From assembly GCF_000400995.2 (NCBI RefSeq), contig NZ_DF238950.1, positions 74,100 to 138,099 of the forward strand: 64,000 nucleotides of DNA. Reading direction: 5' to 3'. This document shows, piece by piece, positions 26,739 to 35,810 of the stretch. Position numbers and translations under genes: made by a program. The DNA is from Acidovorax sp. MR-S7 (lineage in GTDB: Bacteria; Pseudomonadota; Gammaproteobacteria; Burkholderiales; Burkholderiaceae_C). The notes below the pieces were generated by a model. It made no database searches and was not told the origin of the DNA. It worked only from the letters and a program-made list of their open reading frames with translations. How positions within the stretch are numbered: the stretch's first letter is position 1; every line of letters begins with the position of its first letter.

Positions 26739-27652
26739 CACAGCACGTAGTGGTCCACGAGCAGGGCCGCGAACAGCAGGCTCAGGTGGATGAGGGAGAA
26801 GCGGAAGGTCTTGCGCGCGAGCTGGTCGGAGTAATCGCGCCACAGCCAGAAGCCGTACAGGCAGAAGCCCGCGCCCAGCACGATGGCGGCGGCCAGGTAG
26901 ATCCACGAACTCATGCCGTAGACGAAGGGCATCAGGCAGCCGGCGAACAGGATCAGCGTGTAGAGGAACACCTGCAGCCGCGTGAACTCGTTGCCGTGGG
27001 TGACGGGCAGCATGGGCAGGCCGGACTTGCGGTAGTCCTCCACGCGGTAGAGCGCCAGCGCCCAGAAGTGCGGCGGCGTCCACAGGAAGATGATGAGGAA
27101 CAGGATCAGCGCCTCGGGGCCCACCTCGCCGGTCATGGAGGACCAGCCCAGCACGGGCGGCATGGCGCCCGAGGCGCCGCCGATCACGATGTTCTGCGGC
27201 GTGAGCGGCTTGAGGATGACGGTGTAGATGACCGCGTAGCCCACGAAGGTGGCGAAGGTGAGCCACATGGTCAGCGGGTTCACCCACACGTAGAGCAGCG
27301 CCGAGCCGGCCGCGCACAGCGCGGCGGAGAACAGCAGCGTCTGCGTGTTGGACAGCTCGCCCTTGGCCGTGGGCCGCCAGGCGGTGCGCTTCATGCGGGC
27401 GTCGATGCCCTGCTCCACCAGGCAGTTGAAGGCGGCCGCAGCCCCGGCCACGAGCCAGATGCCTGCACAGGCCACGGCCATCAGCGCCCACTGCGGGCCG
27501 CTGGGCAGGCCGGGCACGGCCAGCACCATGCCGATGAAGGCACAGAACACGATGAGTTGCACCACGCGCGGCTTGGTCAGCGCATAGAACTGCGAGAAGC
27601 GCGACGGCAGGGCGTGCGACGGCGGATGTGCTGGTGCGGGGGCGGCACTCAT
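26738..27652 (-). CDS. cyoE: Protoheme IX farnesyltransferase (heme O synthase)
   Basis: Inner-membrane prenyltransferase that converts heme B to heme O for cytochrome oxidase. The 304-residue product has many membrane helices and the family motif [19 protein letters not shown], the form of the Mg-prenyl-diphosphate site seen in CtaB/CyoE, plus [11 protein letters not shown]. It overlaps ctaA upstream (ATGA) and sco downstream (TGATG), so the three are translationally coupled. Also called ctaB. Confidence 0.96.
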   Translation of the reverse strand: MSAAPAPAHPPSHALPSRFSQFYALTKPRVVQLIVFCAFIGMVLAVPGLPSGPQWALMAVACAGIWLVAGAAAAFNCLVEQGIDARMKRTAWRPTAKGELSNTQTLLFSAALCAAGSALLYVWVNPLTMWLTFATFVGYAVIYTVILKPLTPQNIVIGGASGAMPPVLGWSSMTGEVGPEALILFLIIFLWTPPHFWALALYRVEDYRKSGLPMLPVTHGNEFTRLQVFLYTLILFAGCLMPFVYGMSSWIYLAAAIVLGAGFCLYGFWLWRDYSDQLARKTFRFSLIHLSLLFAALLVDHYVL

Positions 27653-28809
27653 GCGGAAACTCTCCTTGCAATGGAGGGCGCCGGTGCGGCATGGGCCACG
27701 GCGCAGCTGGCGGCCAGCGCCCAGGTCAGCACCACAACGAGCGCGGCGGCGCCGCCGGTGTGCAGCACGGCCGCGACCAGCGGCCAGTCCAGCACCACGT
27801 TGGACAGGCCGGTGGCGAATTGCAGCAACGCCAGGCCCGCGAGCCAGCGCGCCGGGTCGCGCAGCGCGCCCGCGCGCACCAGGCGCCAGGCCAGCAACGC
27901 GAGCAGCGGCAGCACCAAGTAGGCCGCGAGCCGGTGCGCATAGTGGATGGCGGTGAGCCCGGCGAAGCTGATGTGGCTGCCGTCCTGCAGCAGACCCAGC
28001 GGGCGCCAGAGCTGGAAGCCCTCGCCGAAGGCCATGTCGGGCCACCAGCTTCCCTGGCATTGCGGGAAGGTGGTGCAGGCCAGCACCGCGTAGTTGGTGC
28101 TAACCCAGCCGCCCAGCACGACCTGCGCCGCGACCAGCAGCACTGTCACTGCCAGCAGCGTGCGCAGGGCGCGCGGCAGGGCCACGGGCGCCGCGCCGCG
28201 CGCGGCCAGCGTCTGGCGCACGGCCTGCACGCACAGCAGTGCCAGCAGCACCACGCCGCCGATGAGGTGCAGTGTGACGATGGCGGGGAACAGCTTCATG
28301 GTGACGGTGAGCGCGCCGAACGCGCCCTGCAGGCACACCCAGGCCAGCGTGGCCGTGGGCCACCAGGGGCTGTGCGCCAGCGGCTGGCCGCGGCGACTCT
28401 GACGCCATGCGCCCACGGTGAGCGCGATGATGAGCACGCCCACGCCGGTGGCGAGGTAGCGGTGGATCATCTCCACCCAGGCCTTGCCGTGCGTGACCGG
28501 GCCGGTGGGCATGGCCTGCTGCGCGGCGGAGATCTCGGCATGCGCGCCCACGGGGCTGGCGTTGCCGTAGCAGCCGGGCCAGTCGGGGCAGCCCAGGCCC
28601 GAGTCAGTCAGGCGCGTGAAGGCGCCGAACAGCACCAGGTCGAAGGTCAGGAACAGCGTGAGCACCGTGAGCGCCTGCAGCCGCCGCACGGGCGTGCTGC
28701 CGCGCCCGCGCCACCACACCCAGGCCAGCGGCCCGAGGGCGATGACCACGCCCAGCGCCATCAGCTCGATGAGCGGCGCCAGGTCGTAGAGCGGCTGGGC
28801 GTCGGTCAT
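27649..28809 (-). CDS. ctaA: Heme A synthase (COX15/CtaA)
   Basis: Membrane oxygenase that turns heme O into heme A. The 386-residue product has about eight helices, heme-ligand histidines such as [10 protein letters not shown] and TLHLIGG and [10 protein letters not shown], and two paired-cysteine loops, GCPDWPGC and CTTFPQC. Length is that of the alphaproteobacterial/mitochondrial COX15 type with extended loops. It overlaps the upstream membrane gene and the downstream cyoE by four bases each. Confidence 0.95.
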   Translation of the reverse strand: MTDAQPLYDLAPLIELMALGVVIALGPLAWVWWRGRGSTPVRRLQALTVLTLFLTFDLVLFGAFTRLTDSGLGCPDWPGCYGNASPVGAHAEISAAQQAMPTGPVTHGKAWVEMIHRYLATGVGVLIIALTVGAWRQSRRGQPLAHSPWWPTATLAWVCLQGAFGALTVTMKLFPAIVTLHLIGGVVLLALLCVQAVRQTLAARGAAPVALPRALRTLLAVTVLLVAAQVVLGGWVSTNYAVLACTTFPQCQGSWWPDMAFGEGFQLWRPLGLLQDGSHISFAGLTAIHYAHRLAAYLVLPLLALLAWRLVRAGALRDPARWLAGLALLQFATGLSNVVLDWPLVAAVLHTGGAAALVVVLTWALAASCAVAHAAPAPSIARRVSA

Positions 28810-29552
28810 GGCTGCTCCTGCCCCGCCCCGTCCGTGCGGCCGGGCTGGTCCCAGGACGACGAGGCGCGCAGCAGGCGTTCCAGGTCGCGCTTGGCCTTGG
28901 CGGCTCCGGCGCGGTCCATATGAGCGGGGAAGCGCATCATCCAGTGGCCCATGGGGTCCACCACGTAGAGGTGGTCCGCCAGCGCCTGCCCCGCAGCGGG
29001 CTGCAGCCATGCGCCGAGCGTGGCCGGGTCCACGCGCAGCACGGTGGCCTGGCCCAGCGCGGGGGCGATGTCGTCGGGCAGTTGCGCATCATCGGACACC
29101 AGCCATACCCAGTCCAGGCGCTCCTTCTCGCGGCCCATGCTCTCGCGCAGCTGGCGCTGCAGGTACAGGTGGTTGCGACAGGCGTCGGCGCAGGCGCCGG
29201 GCGCCACGCTGACCAGCAGCCACTGGCCGCGCAGGCTTTCCAGCGCGCGCGGTGCGCCGCCCAGCGTGCGGGCGGACGCCTGGGGGGGGATGGCGCGCTG
29301 CGGCTCGACCAGCTCGCCGTAGTTGCGCCGGCCCTCGGGGCGCACGACGTAGTAGGTGAAGTACGAGGCGATCACCGGCGCGGCGCACACCGCCAGCACG
29401 GCCAACATCTGCCAGCGGCCGCTGCGCGAGCGCTGCAGCGCCGCCACCGCGTCGCCCGCGGGCGGCAGGCTGTGCACGGTGAGGCCCAGCGGCTGCTGGC
29501 CTTCAGGCGCGCGCGCGGCCAGGGAAGCGTCGGACGATTTGGAACCAGACAT
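28806..29552 (-). CDS. Cox-cluster membrane protein with Sco-like CxxxC
   Basis: A 248-residue protein with one membrane helix (about 48-69) and a soluble domain, probably periplasmic. The domain has CADAC at residues 121-125, after WLLVSVAPGA, and a later ADHLYVVDPMGHW. This resembles the CxxxC plus histidine arrangement of Sco proteins in a thioredoxin-like fold, though overall similarity is weak. Its place between SURF1 and ctaA suggests an oxidase-assembly or thiol/copper role. Such genes are commonly annotated only as hypothetical in related clusters. It overlaps surf1 by 50 bp. Confidence 0.78.
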   Translation of the reverse strand: MSGSKSSDASLAARAPEGQQPLGLTVHSLPPAGDAVAALQRSRSGRWQMLAVLAVCAAPVIASYFTYYVVRPEGRRNYGELVEPQRAIPPQASARTLGGAPRALESLRGQWLLVSVAPGACADACRNHLYLQRQLRESMGREKERLDWVWLVSDDAQLPDDIAPALGQATVLRVDPATLGAWLQPAAGQALADHLYVVDPMGHWMMRFPAHMDRAGAAKAKRDLERLLRASSSWDQPGRTDGAGQEQP

Positions 29553-30258
29553 AGAGGATTGCCACCAGGCCGCAAAGCCCGAACCATTGGAATGCGTAGC
29601 CGTAATGCTTGTCGACGCCGCTGTCTATCGCCGCCCAGTCGCGCCGCAGCCCCTCGCTGGCATCGCCCGTCTGCACGACGGTCAGGGGCGGCAGCACCAG
29701 GGAGAACTCGGCCCCGTAGGCGGCCAAGTCGAGATTCTGCCGGATGCGCGAAGACCCCTCGCCCTCCCCGGCTGGCGCGAAGTCGTACAGCCGCGCGGGC
29801 GCACCGGCCACGCGGCCGGCCACCTCCACGCTGCCCTGCGGCGTGGCGACCTGTGGCAGGCGCGTGCGCTCCTGGAAGTCGCGCGGCGCCCAGCCGCGCT
29901 GCACCAGCACCACGGCCTGCCGGCCCTCCAGGCGCAGCGGGGTGAAGACGAAGAAGCCGGGCCGGCCCTGCATCTGCCGGTTGTCCAGGAACACCGTGGC
30001 CTCGGGCAGCCACTGGCCGCGCAGCACCACGCGGCGGTGCAGCAGCACGTCGTCGTCGCTTCCGCCCTGCAGCAGTTCGCCCGGCGCCAAGGGCGGCAGG
30101 GCCTTGCGCTCGTCGATGGCGGCCTGCAGCGCCAGCTTCTGCGCTGCGCGCGACAGTTGCCAGCGCCCGAGCGAGGCGGTGACCGCCATCGCCGCGAGGG
30201 CAGCCATCGTGATCAGCCAGAAGCGCAAGCCGAAAGGTCGTTGGATAATGGGTCGCAT
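29503..30258 (-). CDS. SURF1 family cytochrome oxidase assembly protein
   Basis: Inner-membrane assembly factor for cytochrome oxidase, linked to heme A insertion into subunit I. The 251-residue product has the classic two-helix layout: an N-terminal helix (FWLITMAALAAMAVTASLGRWQLSRA) and a C-terminal helix (YGYAFQWFGLCGLVAILYVW), with VLLHRRVVLRGQWLP and VLVQRGWAPR between. Its start codon shares two bases with the start codon of the plus-strand gene at 30257. Confidence 0.92.
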   Translation of the reverse strand: MRPIIQRPFGLRFWLITMAALAAMAVTASLGRWQLSRAAQKLALQAAIDERKALPPLAPGELLQGGSDDDVLLHRRVVLRGQWLPEATVFLDNRQMQGRPGFFVFTPLRLEGRQAVVLVQRGWAPRDFQERTRLPQVATPQGSVEVAGRVAGAPARLYDFAPAGEGEGSSRIRQNLDLAAYGAEFSLVLPPLTVVQTGDASEGLRRDWAAIDSGVDKHYGYAFQWFGLCGLVAILYVWFQIVRRFPGRARA

Positions 30259-30484
30259 GAAGATCCTGGTGGCTCTGGCGTTCCTCGCCATCATCGCAAG
30301 CCTGGGCTCCGCGCTCTTTTTCATGATGCGCGGCAGCCGCGGCGACGACGCCCAGCGCAGCAAGCGCATGGCGCGCGCCCTGGCGCTGCGCGTGGGGCTG
30401 TCCGTCGTGCTCTTCCTGTGCCTGCTGGCGGCCTGGAATCTAGGGTACATCCAACCGACGGGCCTGCCTGCCACGCCGCGCTGA
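30257..30484 (+). CDS. DUF2909 twin-transmembrane protein
   Basis: A 75-residue protein with two membrane helices (about 3-24 and 47-65) separated by a basic loop (RGSRGDDAQRSKRMARAL). It belongs to the small DUF2909 group found in betaproteobacterial cox clusters; function unknown. The ATG (30257-30259) overlaps the SURF1 ATG on the other strand, so each gene's leader lies inside the other's coding sequence. A bidirectional terminator separates it from coxC. Confidence 0.83.
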   Translation: MKILVALAFLAIIASLGSALFFMMRGSRGDDAQRSKRMARALALRVGLSVVLFLCLLAAWNLGYIQPTGLPATPR

Positions 30485-30514
30485 CGCGCCCTGAAACAGG
30501 AGCGCCGCCCGCGT

Positions 30515-30541
30515 AAAAAAAGCGCCTCGCGGCGCTTTTTC
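30515..30541. terminator. Bidirectional terminator between DUF2909 gene and coxC
   Basis: AGCGCC (30521-30526), TCGC loop, GGCGCT (30531-30536), flanked by seven A on the left and T residues on the right, so it can serve both convergent genes. Confidence 0.9.
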
Positions 30542-30559
30542 CATCGCAAGGCGGCAGCC

Positions 30560-31441
30560 TCACATCCAGTACACCAGGATGTACAGGCCCAGCCACACCA
30601 CGTCCACGAAGTGCCAGTACCATGCCGCGCCCTCGAAGCCGAAGTGGCGCTCGGCCGTGAAATGGCCGCTTTGCAGGCGCAGCGTGATGAAGAACAGCAT
30701 CAGCATGCCCACGAACACGTGGAAGCCGTGGAAGCCCGTAAGCATGAAGAAGGTGGAGCCGAACACGCCCGAGCTGAGCTTGAGGTTCAGGTCGGTGTAG
30801 AGGTGGTAGTACTCGTAGCCCTGCACGCACAGGAAGACGAAGCCCAGCACCACCGTGACCCACATGAAGCCGATGGTCTTGGCGCGGTGGCCTTCGCGCA
30901 GCGCGTGGTGGGCGATGGTGAGCGTCACGCCCGAGGTGAGCAGCAGCGCCGTGTTGATGGTGGGCAGCCAGAAGGGGCCTACGGTCTGGAACGGCTCCAC
31001 GATGCCCGCGGGCGAGGCAGTGACGCCAGCGGCCATGCTGGGCCAGACGGCCTTGAAGTCGGGCCACAGCAGCGCATTGTCAAGGCTGCCCAGGGCCGGC
31101 ACGGAGTGCGCGCGCGCCCACCACAAGGCCGTGAAGAAGGCGCCGAAGAACATCACCTCGGAGAAGATGAACCAGCTCATGCTCCAGCGGTACGAGATGT
31201 CGATCTTGCGCCCGTACAGGCCGCCCTCGCTCTCGTGCGCAGCGTCGCGGAACCACTGGTACAGCACGAACAGCCACCAGGCCAGGCCGAAGGCCAGCGA
31301 ATACTTGCCCCAGCCGTGGCCGTTGATCCACTGGCTCGCGCCCAGGATCACGAAGAACAGCCCGGCAGCCGCCAGCACGGGGTGCCGGGACTCCGCGGGA
31401 ACGTAGTAGTAAGGCGTCGTGCCGTGGGTAGATGCACTCAT
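30560..31441 (-). CDS. coxC: Cytochrome c oxidase subunit III
   Basis: Seven-helix inner-membrane subunit of the aa3/caa3 oxidase. The 293-residue product opens MSASTHGTTPYYYVPAESRH, and has MSWFIFSEVMFFGAFFTALWW and the C-terminal GFHGFHVFVGMLML and YWHFVDVVWLGLY, all subunit III signatures. The conserved glutamate of FSEVMFF is present. Also called ctaE. It lies downstream of ctaG and a DUF2970 gene in the cox operon. Confidence 0.97.
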   Translation of the reverse strand: MSASTHGTTPYYYVPAESRHPVLAAAGLFFVILGASQWINGHGWGKYSLAFGLAWWLFVLYQWFRDAAHESEGGLYGRKIDISYRWSMSWFIFSEVMFFGAFFTALWWARAHSVPALGSLDNALLWPDFKAVWPSMAAGVTASPAGIVEPFQTVGPFWLPTINTALLLTSGVTLTIAHHALREGHRAKTIGFMWVTVVLGFVFLCVQGYEYYHLYTDLNLKLSSGVFGSTFFMLTGFHGFHVFVGMLMLFFITLRLQSGHFTAERHFGFEGAAWYWHFVDVVWLGLYILVYWM

Positions 31442-31483
31442 TTCAGCTCCTCGTTCTCAGATTTCTCAGTTGTCTCTTGGCGG

Positions 31484-31696
31484 TCACACGACCCAGTTCA
31501 CCAGCCCGATCAGCAGCAGCACCAGCGCGAAGAGCGCTACCAGCCCTACGAACACGATGTGCAGCGGCTGCAGCTTCTCCTGGTCGGCCTGGTATTCCGA
31601 GCCTTTGCGCAGCCCGATGAGGGACCAGGCCACCGCACGCAGCGTGCGCAGCAGCGAGCCCTTGCGGGCGGGTGGGGTGCGTTGCGGCTCGTTCAT
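31484..31696 (-). CDS. DUF2970 small membrane protein
   Basis: A 70-residue protein starting MNEPQRTPPARKGSLLRTLR with one C-terminal membrane helix (IVFVGLVALFALVLLLIGLV) and a conserved LIGLRKGSEYQAD. This is the DUF2970 family, found between ctaG and coxC in betaproteobacterial oxidase clusters; function not established. The longer open frame upstream overlaps ctaG in another frame and is not used. It begins 9 bp after the ctaG stop. Confidence 0.85.
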   Translation of the reverse strand: MNEPQRTPPARKGSLLRTLRAVAWSLIGLRKGSEYQADQEKLQPLHIVFVGLVALFALVLLLIGLVNWVV

Positions 31697-31704
31697 GGCA
31701 TGGC

Positions 31705-32325
31705 TCACGATCCTGCCTCCAGGGCATAGGCCGCGGGCGCTGTGGCAGTGGACTGCGGCGCGGGCGGGGTCTTGCCGCCGACCTCGAAGAAGGTGTAGGA
31801 CAGCGTGATCGTCGTCACGTCCTTGGACAGGCGCGGGTCGATCACGAAGGCCACGGGCCATTCTTTTTTCTCGCCCGGCTCCAGCGTGTACTGGTTGAAG
31901 CAGAAGCACTCCAGCTTGTTGAAGTGCGCGGCGGCCTGGCGCGGCGCGTAGCTGGGAATGGCCTGCGCGGCCATGCGGCGGCCCTGCACGTTCTGGAATT
32001 CGTACATCACCGTGGTGAGTTCGCCCGGATGCACCTTCACCGAGCGCTGCGCGGGCTTAAAGTCCCACGGGCCGCGCGCGTTGGCGTCGAATTCGACGGT
32101 GATGGTGCGGCTTCGGTCCACCTGCGTGTTGGCGGGCACTTTCACGTCCCGCCCGGCCACGCCGTTGCCCGGCACCTGCCGCTCCGACAGCGACAGGATG
32201 TTGATGCCGGTCAGCTCGCAGATGTGCTTGTAGATGGGGATCAGCACGTAGCCGAACGCGAACATGCCGGCCGACACCACGGCCAGCTTGCCCACCATCT
32301 TCAGATTGTCGCCGCGCCGACTCAT
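31705..32325 (-). CDS. ctaG: Cytochrome c oxidase assembly protein CtaG/Cox11
   Basis: Copper-delivery factor for the CuB site of subunit I; one N-terminal membrane helix (about 12-30) and a periplasmic copper-binding domain. The 206-residue product has the metal-site motif ECFCFNQYTL and the PIYKHICELTGIN segment after the helix, both diagnostic. The C-terminal 20 residues are Ala/Pro-rich and variable. It follows the 36-residue Cox small assembly gene. Confidence 0.96.
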   Translation of the reverse strand: MSRRGDNLKMVGKLAVVSAGMFAFGYVLIPIYKHICELTGINILSLSERQVPGNGVAGRDVKVPANTQVDRSRTITVEFDANARGPWDFKPAQRSVKVHPGELTTVMYEFQNVQGRRMAAQAIPSYAPRQAAAHFNKLECFCFNQYTLEPGEKKEWPVAFVIDPRLSKDVTTITLSYTFFEVGGKTPPAPQSTATAPAAYALEAGS

Positions 32326-32338
32326 GGCCTCTGCCCCG

Positions 32339-32449
32339 TCAATGCAGCCAGGCCATCTTGACCATGAACCCGATGAAGAAGGCCAGCGCCACCGATGCCA
32401 GCACCAGCGCCATGCGCAGGTTGGACTTCTTCTGCTCGGGAGTGGTCAT
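32339..32449 (-). CDS. Cytochrome oxidase small assembly protein
   Basis: A 36-residue open frame, MTTPEQKKSNLRMALVLASV then ALAFFIGFMVKMAWLH, with a charged N-terminus and one membrane helix. Small proteins of this pattern lie between ctaD and ctaG in many Comamonadaceae and Burkholderiales oxidase operons and are annotated as cytochrome oxidase small assembly proteins. It is short, but position, reading direction and hydrophobic pattern all agree. It fills an otherwise gene-free 150-bp gap. Confidence 0.8.
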   Translation of the reverse strand: MTTPEQKKSNLRMALVLASVALAFFIGFMVKMAWLH

Positions 32450-32476
32450 TGTGGGTGTTCCAGGCATGGGACCGCT

Positions 32477-34114
32477 TCAGCCGATCACACGCGTGGCGGA
32501 GGCGTCGAGCTTGGGCGGAACTTCGAAGGTGTGGAAGGGGGCCGGCGAGGGAACTTCCCATTCCAGGCCTTCGGCGGCTTCCCAGGGCTTCTGGGGCGCC
32601 TTCTCGCCCTGGCCGCGCATGGCGGGCACCACGATGAACAGGAAGAAGTACACCTGCATCAGCCCGAAGCCGAAGGCGCCGATGGAGGCCAGCGCGTTGA
32701 AGTCGGCGAACTGCATCGGGTAGTCGGCGTAGCGGCGGGGCATGCCGGCCAGGCCCAGGAAGTGCATGGGGAAGAACGTGATGTTGAACGTGATCAGCGA
32801 GCCCCAGAAGTGGATGCGGCCGCGCGTCTCGGAGTACATCACGCCCGTCCACTTCGGCGCCCAGTAATAGTAGGCCGAGAACATCGAGAACAGCGAGCCG
32901 GCCACCAGCACGTAGTGGAAGTGGGCCACCACGTAGTAGGTGTCCTGCAGCTGGATGTCGATCGGCGCCATGGCCAGGATCAGCCCGGTGAAGCCACCCA
33001 TCGTGAACACGAAGATGAAGCCCACGGCGAACAGCATGGGCGTCTCGAAGGTCATGGAACCGCGCCACATGGTGGCCACCCAGTTGAAGATCTTCACGGC
33101 CGTGGGCACGGAGATCAGCATGGTGGCGTACATGAAGAAGAGCTGGCCCGTCACCGGCATGCCGGTGGTGAACATGTGATGGGCCCACACGATGAACGAC
33201 AGGATGGCGATGGACGAGGTGGCGTACACCATCGACGCGTAGCCGAACAGCTTCTTGCGGCTGAAGGCCGGCACGACCTGGCTGATGATGCCGAAGGCCG
33301 GCAGAATCATGATGTAGACCTCGGGGTGGCCGAAGAACCAGAAGATGTGCTGGTACATCACCGGGTCGCCGCCGCCGGCGGGATTGAAGAACGTGGTGCC
33401 GAAGTGGCGGTCCGTCAGCGTCATGGTGATGGCGCCGGCCAGCACGGGCATCACGGCGATCAGCAGGTAGGCGGTGATGAGCCAGGTCCAGCAGAACATG
33501 GGCATCTTCATCAGCGTCATGCCGGGCGCGCGCATGTTCAGGATGGTGACGATGATGTTGATCGAACCCATGATGGACGAGGCGCCCAGCACGTGCATCG
33601 CGAAGATGCTCACGTCCATGGACGGGCCCATCTGCAGCGTGAGCGGCGCATAGAGCGTCCAGCCCGCAGCAGGCGCGCCGCCGGGCATGAAGAACGAGCT
33701 GACCAGCATGATGGCTGCGGGAATCATCAGCCAGAAGCTGAAGTTGTTCATGCGCGCGAACGCCATGTCGGACGCGCCGATCTGCAGCGGGATCATCCAG
33801 TTCGCGAAGCCCACGAAGGCCGGCATGATGGCGCCGAACACCATGATCAGGCCGTGCATGGTGGTGAGCTGGTTGAACAGCTCGGGGTTCACCAGCTGCA
33901 GGCCGGGCTGGAACAGTTCGGTGCGGATCAGCAGCGCGAGCACGCCGCCGATCATCAGCATGGTGAACGAGAACAGCAGGTACAGCGTCCCGATGTCCTT
34001 GTGGTTGGTGGCGAACACCCAGCGCCGCCAGCCGGTCGGGCCGTGGTGGTGATGGTCGTCGTGGCCGTGTGCGTGTCCGCCGGCGTGCCCGTGGTTGTCC
34101 AGAACTGCGCTCAT
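32477..34114 (-). CDS. ctaD: Cytochrome c oxidase subunit I
   Basis: Catalytic heme-copper subunit with twelve membrane helices, 545 residues. Visible signatures: MHGLIMVFGAIMPAFVGFANW (low-spin heme region), the CuB site WFFGHPEVYIMILPAFG with the His-Tyr crosslink pattern, WAHHMFT, and the heme a3/a ligand stretch YYVVAHFHYVLVAG. The ExxH-like glutamate of HPEVY marks the D-channel type A oxidase. It follows coxB by 33 bp. The N-terminus is histidine-rich (HGHDDHHHHG). Confidence 0.98.
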   Translation of the reverse strand: MSAVLDNHGHAGGHAHGHDDHHHHGPTGWRRWVFATNHKDIGTLYLLFSFTMLMIGGVLALLIRTELFQPGLQLVNPELFNQLTTMHGLIMVFGAIMPAFVGFANWMIPLQIGASDMAFARMNNFSFWLMIPAAIMLVSSFFMPGGAPAAGWTLYAPLTLQMGPSMDVSIFAMHVLGASSIMGSINIIVTILNMRAPGMTLMKMPMFCWTWLITAYLLIAVMPVLAGAITMTLTDRHFGTTFFNPAGGGDPVMYQHIFWFFGHPEVYIMILPAFGIISQVVPAFSRKKLFGYASMVYATSSIAILSFIVWAHHMFTTGMPVTGQLFFMYATMLISVPTAVKIFNWVATMWRGSMTFETPMLFAVGFIFVFTMGGFTGLILAMAPIDIQLQDTYYVVAHFHYVLVAGSLFSMFSAYYYWAPKWTGVMYSETRGRIHFWGSLITFNITFFPMHFLGLAGMPRRYADYPMQFADFNALASIGAFGFGLMQVYFFLFIVVPAMRGQGEKAPQKPWEAAEGLEWEVPSPAPFHTFEVPPKLDASATRVIG

Positions 34115-34147
34115 TGTCGAATCCTCAAATAACGTGGGGCTTGCGAT

Positions 34148-35317
34148 TTACTTGCCGCGCTGGGCCACGATTTCCGCGGGCTGCACGAGCTGGCCCGTCT
34201 TGTTGGACCAGGCGTTCTTGGTGTAGGTCACCACGGCGGCGAGGTCGGTGTCGCTCAGCTGCGCCCAGGCAGGCATGGCGCCGTTGGCCGCGCCCTTGAG
34301 CACGATCTGGATCTGCTTGGCATGGTCCTCGTCCTTGACCAGGGCCGAGCCGTCGAGCGGCTTGATCGGGCCCGCCCCCTTGCCGTTGGCCTGGTGGCAG
34401 GCAGCGCAGTTGGCAGCATAGACCTTCTCGCCGCGGGGCAGCAGGGCCTCCAGCGTCCAGACCTTGTTGGGGTCGTCCTGCTTGGCGGCGGCCTTCTTCT
34501 TCTCGGCATCGACCCACTGCGTGTAGTCCTGTGCGGAGACGACCTTCACGTGGATGGGCATGTAGGCATGCTCCTTGCCGCACAGCTCGGCGCACTGGCC
34601 GTAGTAGTCGCCCACCTTCTCGGCGCGGAACCAGGTGTCGCGCACGAAGCCGGGGATGGCGTCCTGCTTGATACCGAAGGCCGGCACCATGAAGGCGTGG
34701 ATCACGTCGTTGGCCGTGGTGATCACGCGCACCTTCTTGCCGACGGGCACCACCAGGGGGTTGTCCACCTTCAGCAGGTAGTCGGCCGGCGCCTGGGAGA
34801 CATTGCCGCTGTCGGACATCTGGCGGTGGCTGCTATCCAGCGTGGAGATGTAGGCCAGCCCTTCGCCCTCGCCGGAGATGTAGTCGTAGCCCCACTTCCA
34901 CTGGTAGCCGGTCACCTTGACGGTGAGGTCGGCGTTGGTGGTGTCCTTCTGCGCGACCAGCACCTTGGTGGCCGGCAGCGCCATGAGGATCACGATGATG
35001 AAGGGAACGATGGTCCAGACCACTTCCACGGTCACAGACTCATGGAAGTTCGCCGCCTGGGCGCCGCGCGACTTGCGGTGCTTCCAGATGGAATAGAACA
35101 TCACCGCGAACACGCCGATGAAGATCACCGTGCAAATGACCAGCATCATCCAATGCAGGAAGTGCTGCTCCTCGGCAATCTTGGTGACGGGGGGGTGCAG
35201 GTTGAGCTGGTTCACCGCGGGACCGCCAGGCAGGTCCTGGACCGCATGGGCCGCAGAGCCCAGCCATGCCCCGACCACCAGCAGCGAAGAAGCCAGCTTG
35301 TTGGAAATGCTCTTCAT
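34148..35317 (-). CDS. coxB: Cytochrome c oxidase subunit II with fused cytochrome c domain (caa3 type)
   Basis: About 389 residues with a signal peptide (MKSISNKLASSLLVVGAWLG, cleavage after SAAHA), two membrane helices, and the periplasmic CuA domain with CAELCGKEHAYM. A C-terminal class I cytochrome c domain carries CAACH, so the enzyme is of caa3 type and carries its own covalent heme c. ATG 35317 is preferred to the GTG nine bases upstream. It is the first gene of the oxidase operon; the 490 bp upstream are non-coding. Confidence 0.96.
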   Translation of the reverse strand: MKSISNKLASSLLVVGAWLGSAAHAVQDLPGGPAVNQLNLHPPVTKIAEEQHFLHWMMLVICTVIFIGVFAVMFYSIWKHRKSRGAQAANFHESVTVEVVWTIVPFIIVILMALPATKVLVAQKDTTNADLTVKVTGYQWKWGYDYISGEGEGLAYISTLDSSHRQMSDSGNVSQAPADYLLKVDNPLVVPVGKKVRVITTANDVIHAFMVPAFGIKQDAIPGFVRDTWFRAEKVGDYYGQCAELCGKEHAYMPIHVKVVSAQDYTQWVDAEKKKAAAKQDDPNKVWTLEALLPRGEKVYAANCAACHQANGKGAGPIKPLDGSALVKDEDHAKQIQIVLKGAANGAMPAWAQLSDTDLAAVVTYTKNAWSNKTGQLVQPAEIVAQRGK

Positions 35318-35810
35318 AGTTCTCACTTACTTCTAAGCTCCAATTGACCAATCCCTCAGCGCGCCCCTGCGTGGGGTCAGCAGCGCGCAAAGCCATGCGA
35401 ATCCCTCCCCCAGACCAGCCCGGACGGCGGCTACGCCGCGCGTTGCCCGAGGCCCGCCTGGGTTCCCATGAACCCGGCTTACCAATCAGTCCAGACCGCA
35501 TTCCTGGCAGCCTGTTGTCTCCGCAATCCATCGGCGGGGCTTGCACCCCGCCACGGACTCTCCCGATCTCTTGCAGCATGCCCAGCCCCGGACCCAGCGG
35601 CAATACGCATTAGTCCCAAGGAAAGGCGGCCGAGGAGTGACGCAGGCAGAAGACCCGGCGGCGCCAGCGCGCCTTCAGGGCCTCAGGAGATGCGACGGCT
35701 GGGCAGCGCAGGCGCTGCAGCAACCCAAGAGAGTTCCGAATCCGCAATCGCCAAGAATTGTAGCGCGCATTGAGGGAAATCATTGACAGCGCGAATGGCA
35801 CGTGCGCCGC
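35318..35810. other. Gene-free region upstream of coxB with hairpins
   Basis: No convincing coding frame. Two perfect short hairpins are visible: GGGTTC / GAACCC (35460-35475, loop CCAT) and GGCGGGG / CCCCGCC (35533-35552, loop CTTGCA). Neither has a T tract. The region must hold the promoter and leader of the minus-strand oxidase operon. No riboswitch class is recognisable by eye. Confidence 0.5.

Noticed and set aside
32264-34132. 622-codon plus-strand frame opposite ctaD
   Set aside because: Histidine-, glycine- and glutamate-rich shadow of cytochrome oxidase subunit I.
35344-35786. Short plus-strand frames in the region upstream of coxB
   Set aside because: Several overlapping frames of 60-100 codons without ribosome-binding sites or similarity; none is better than the others.
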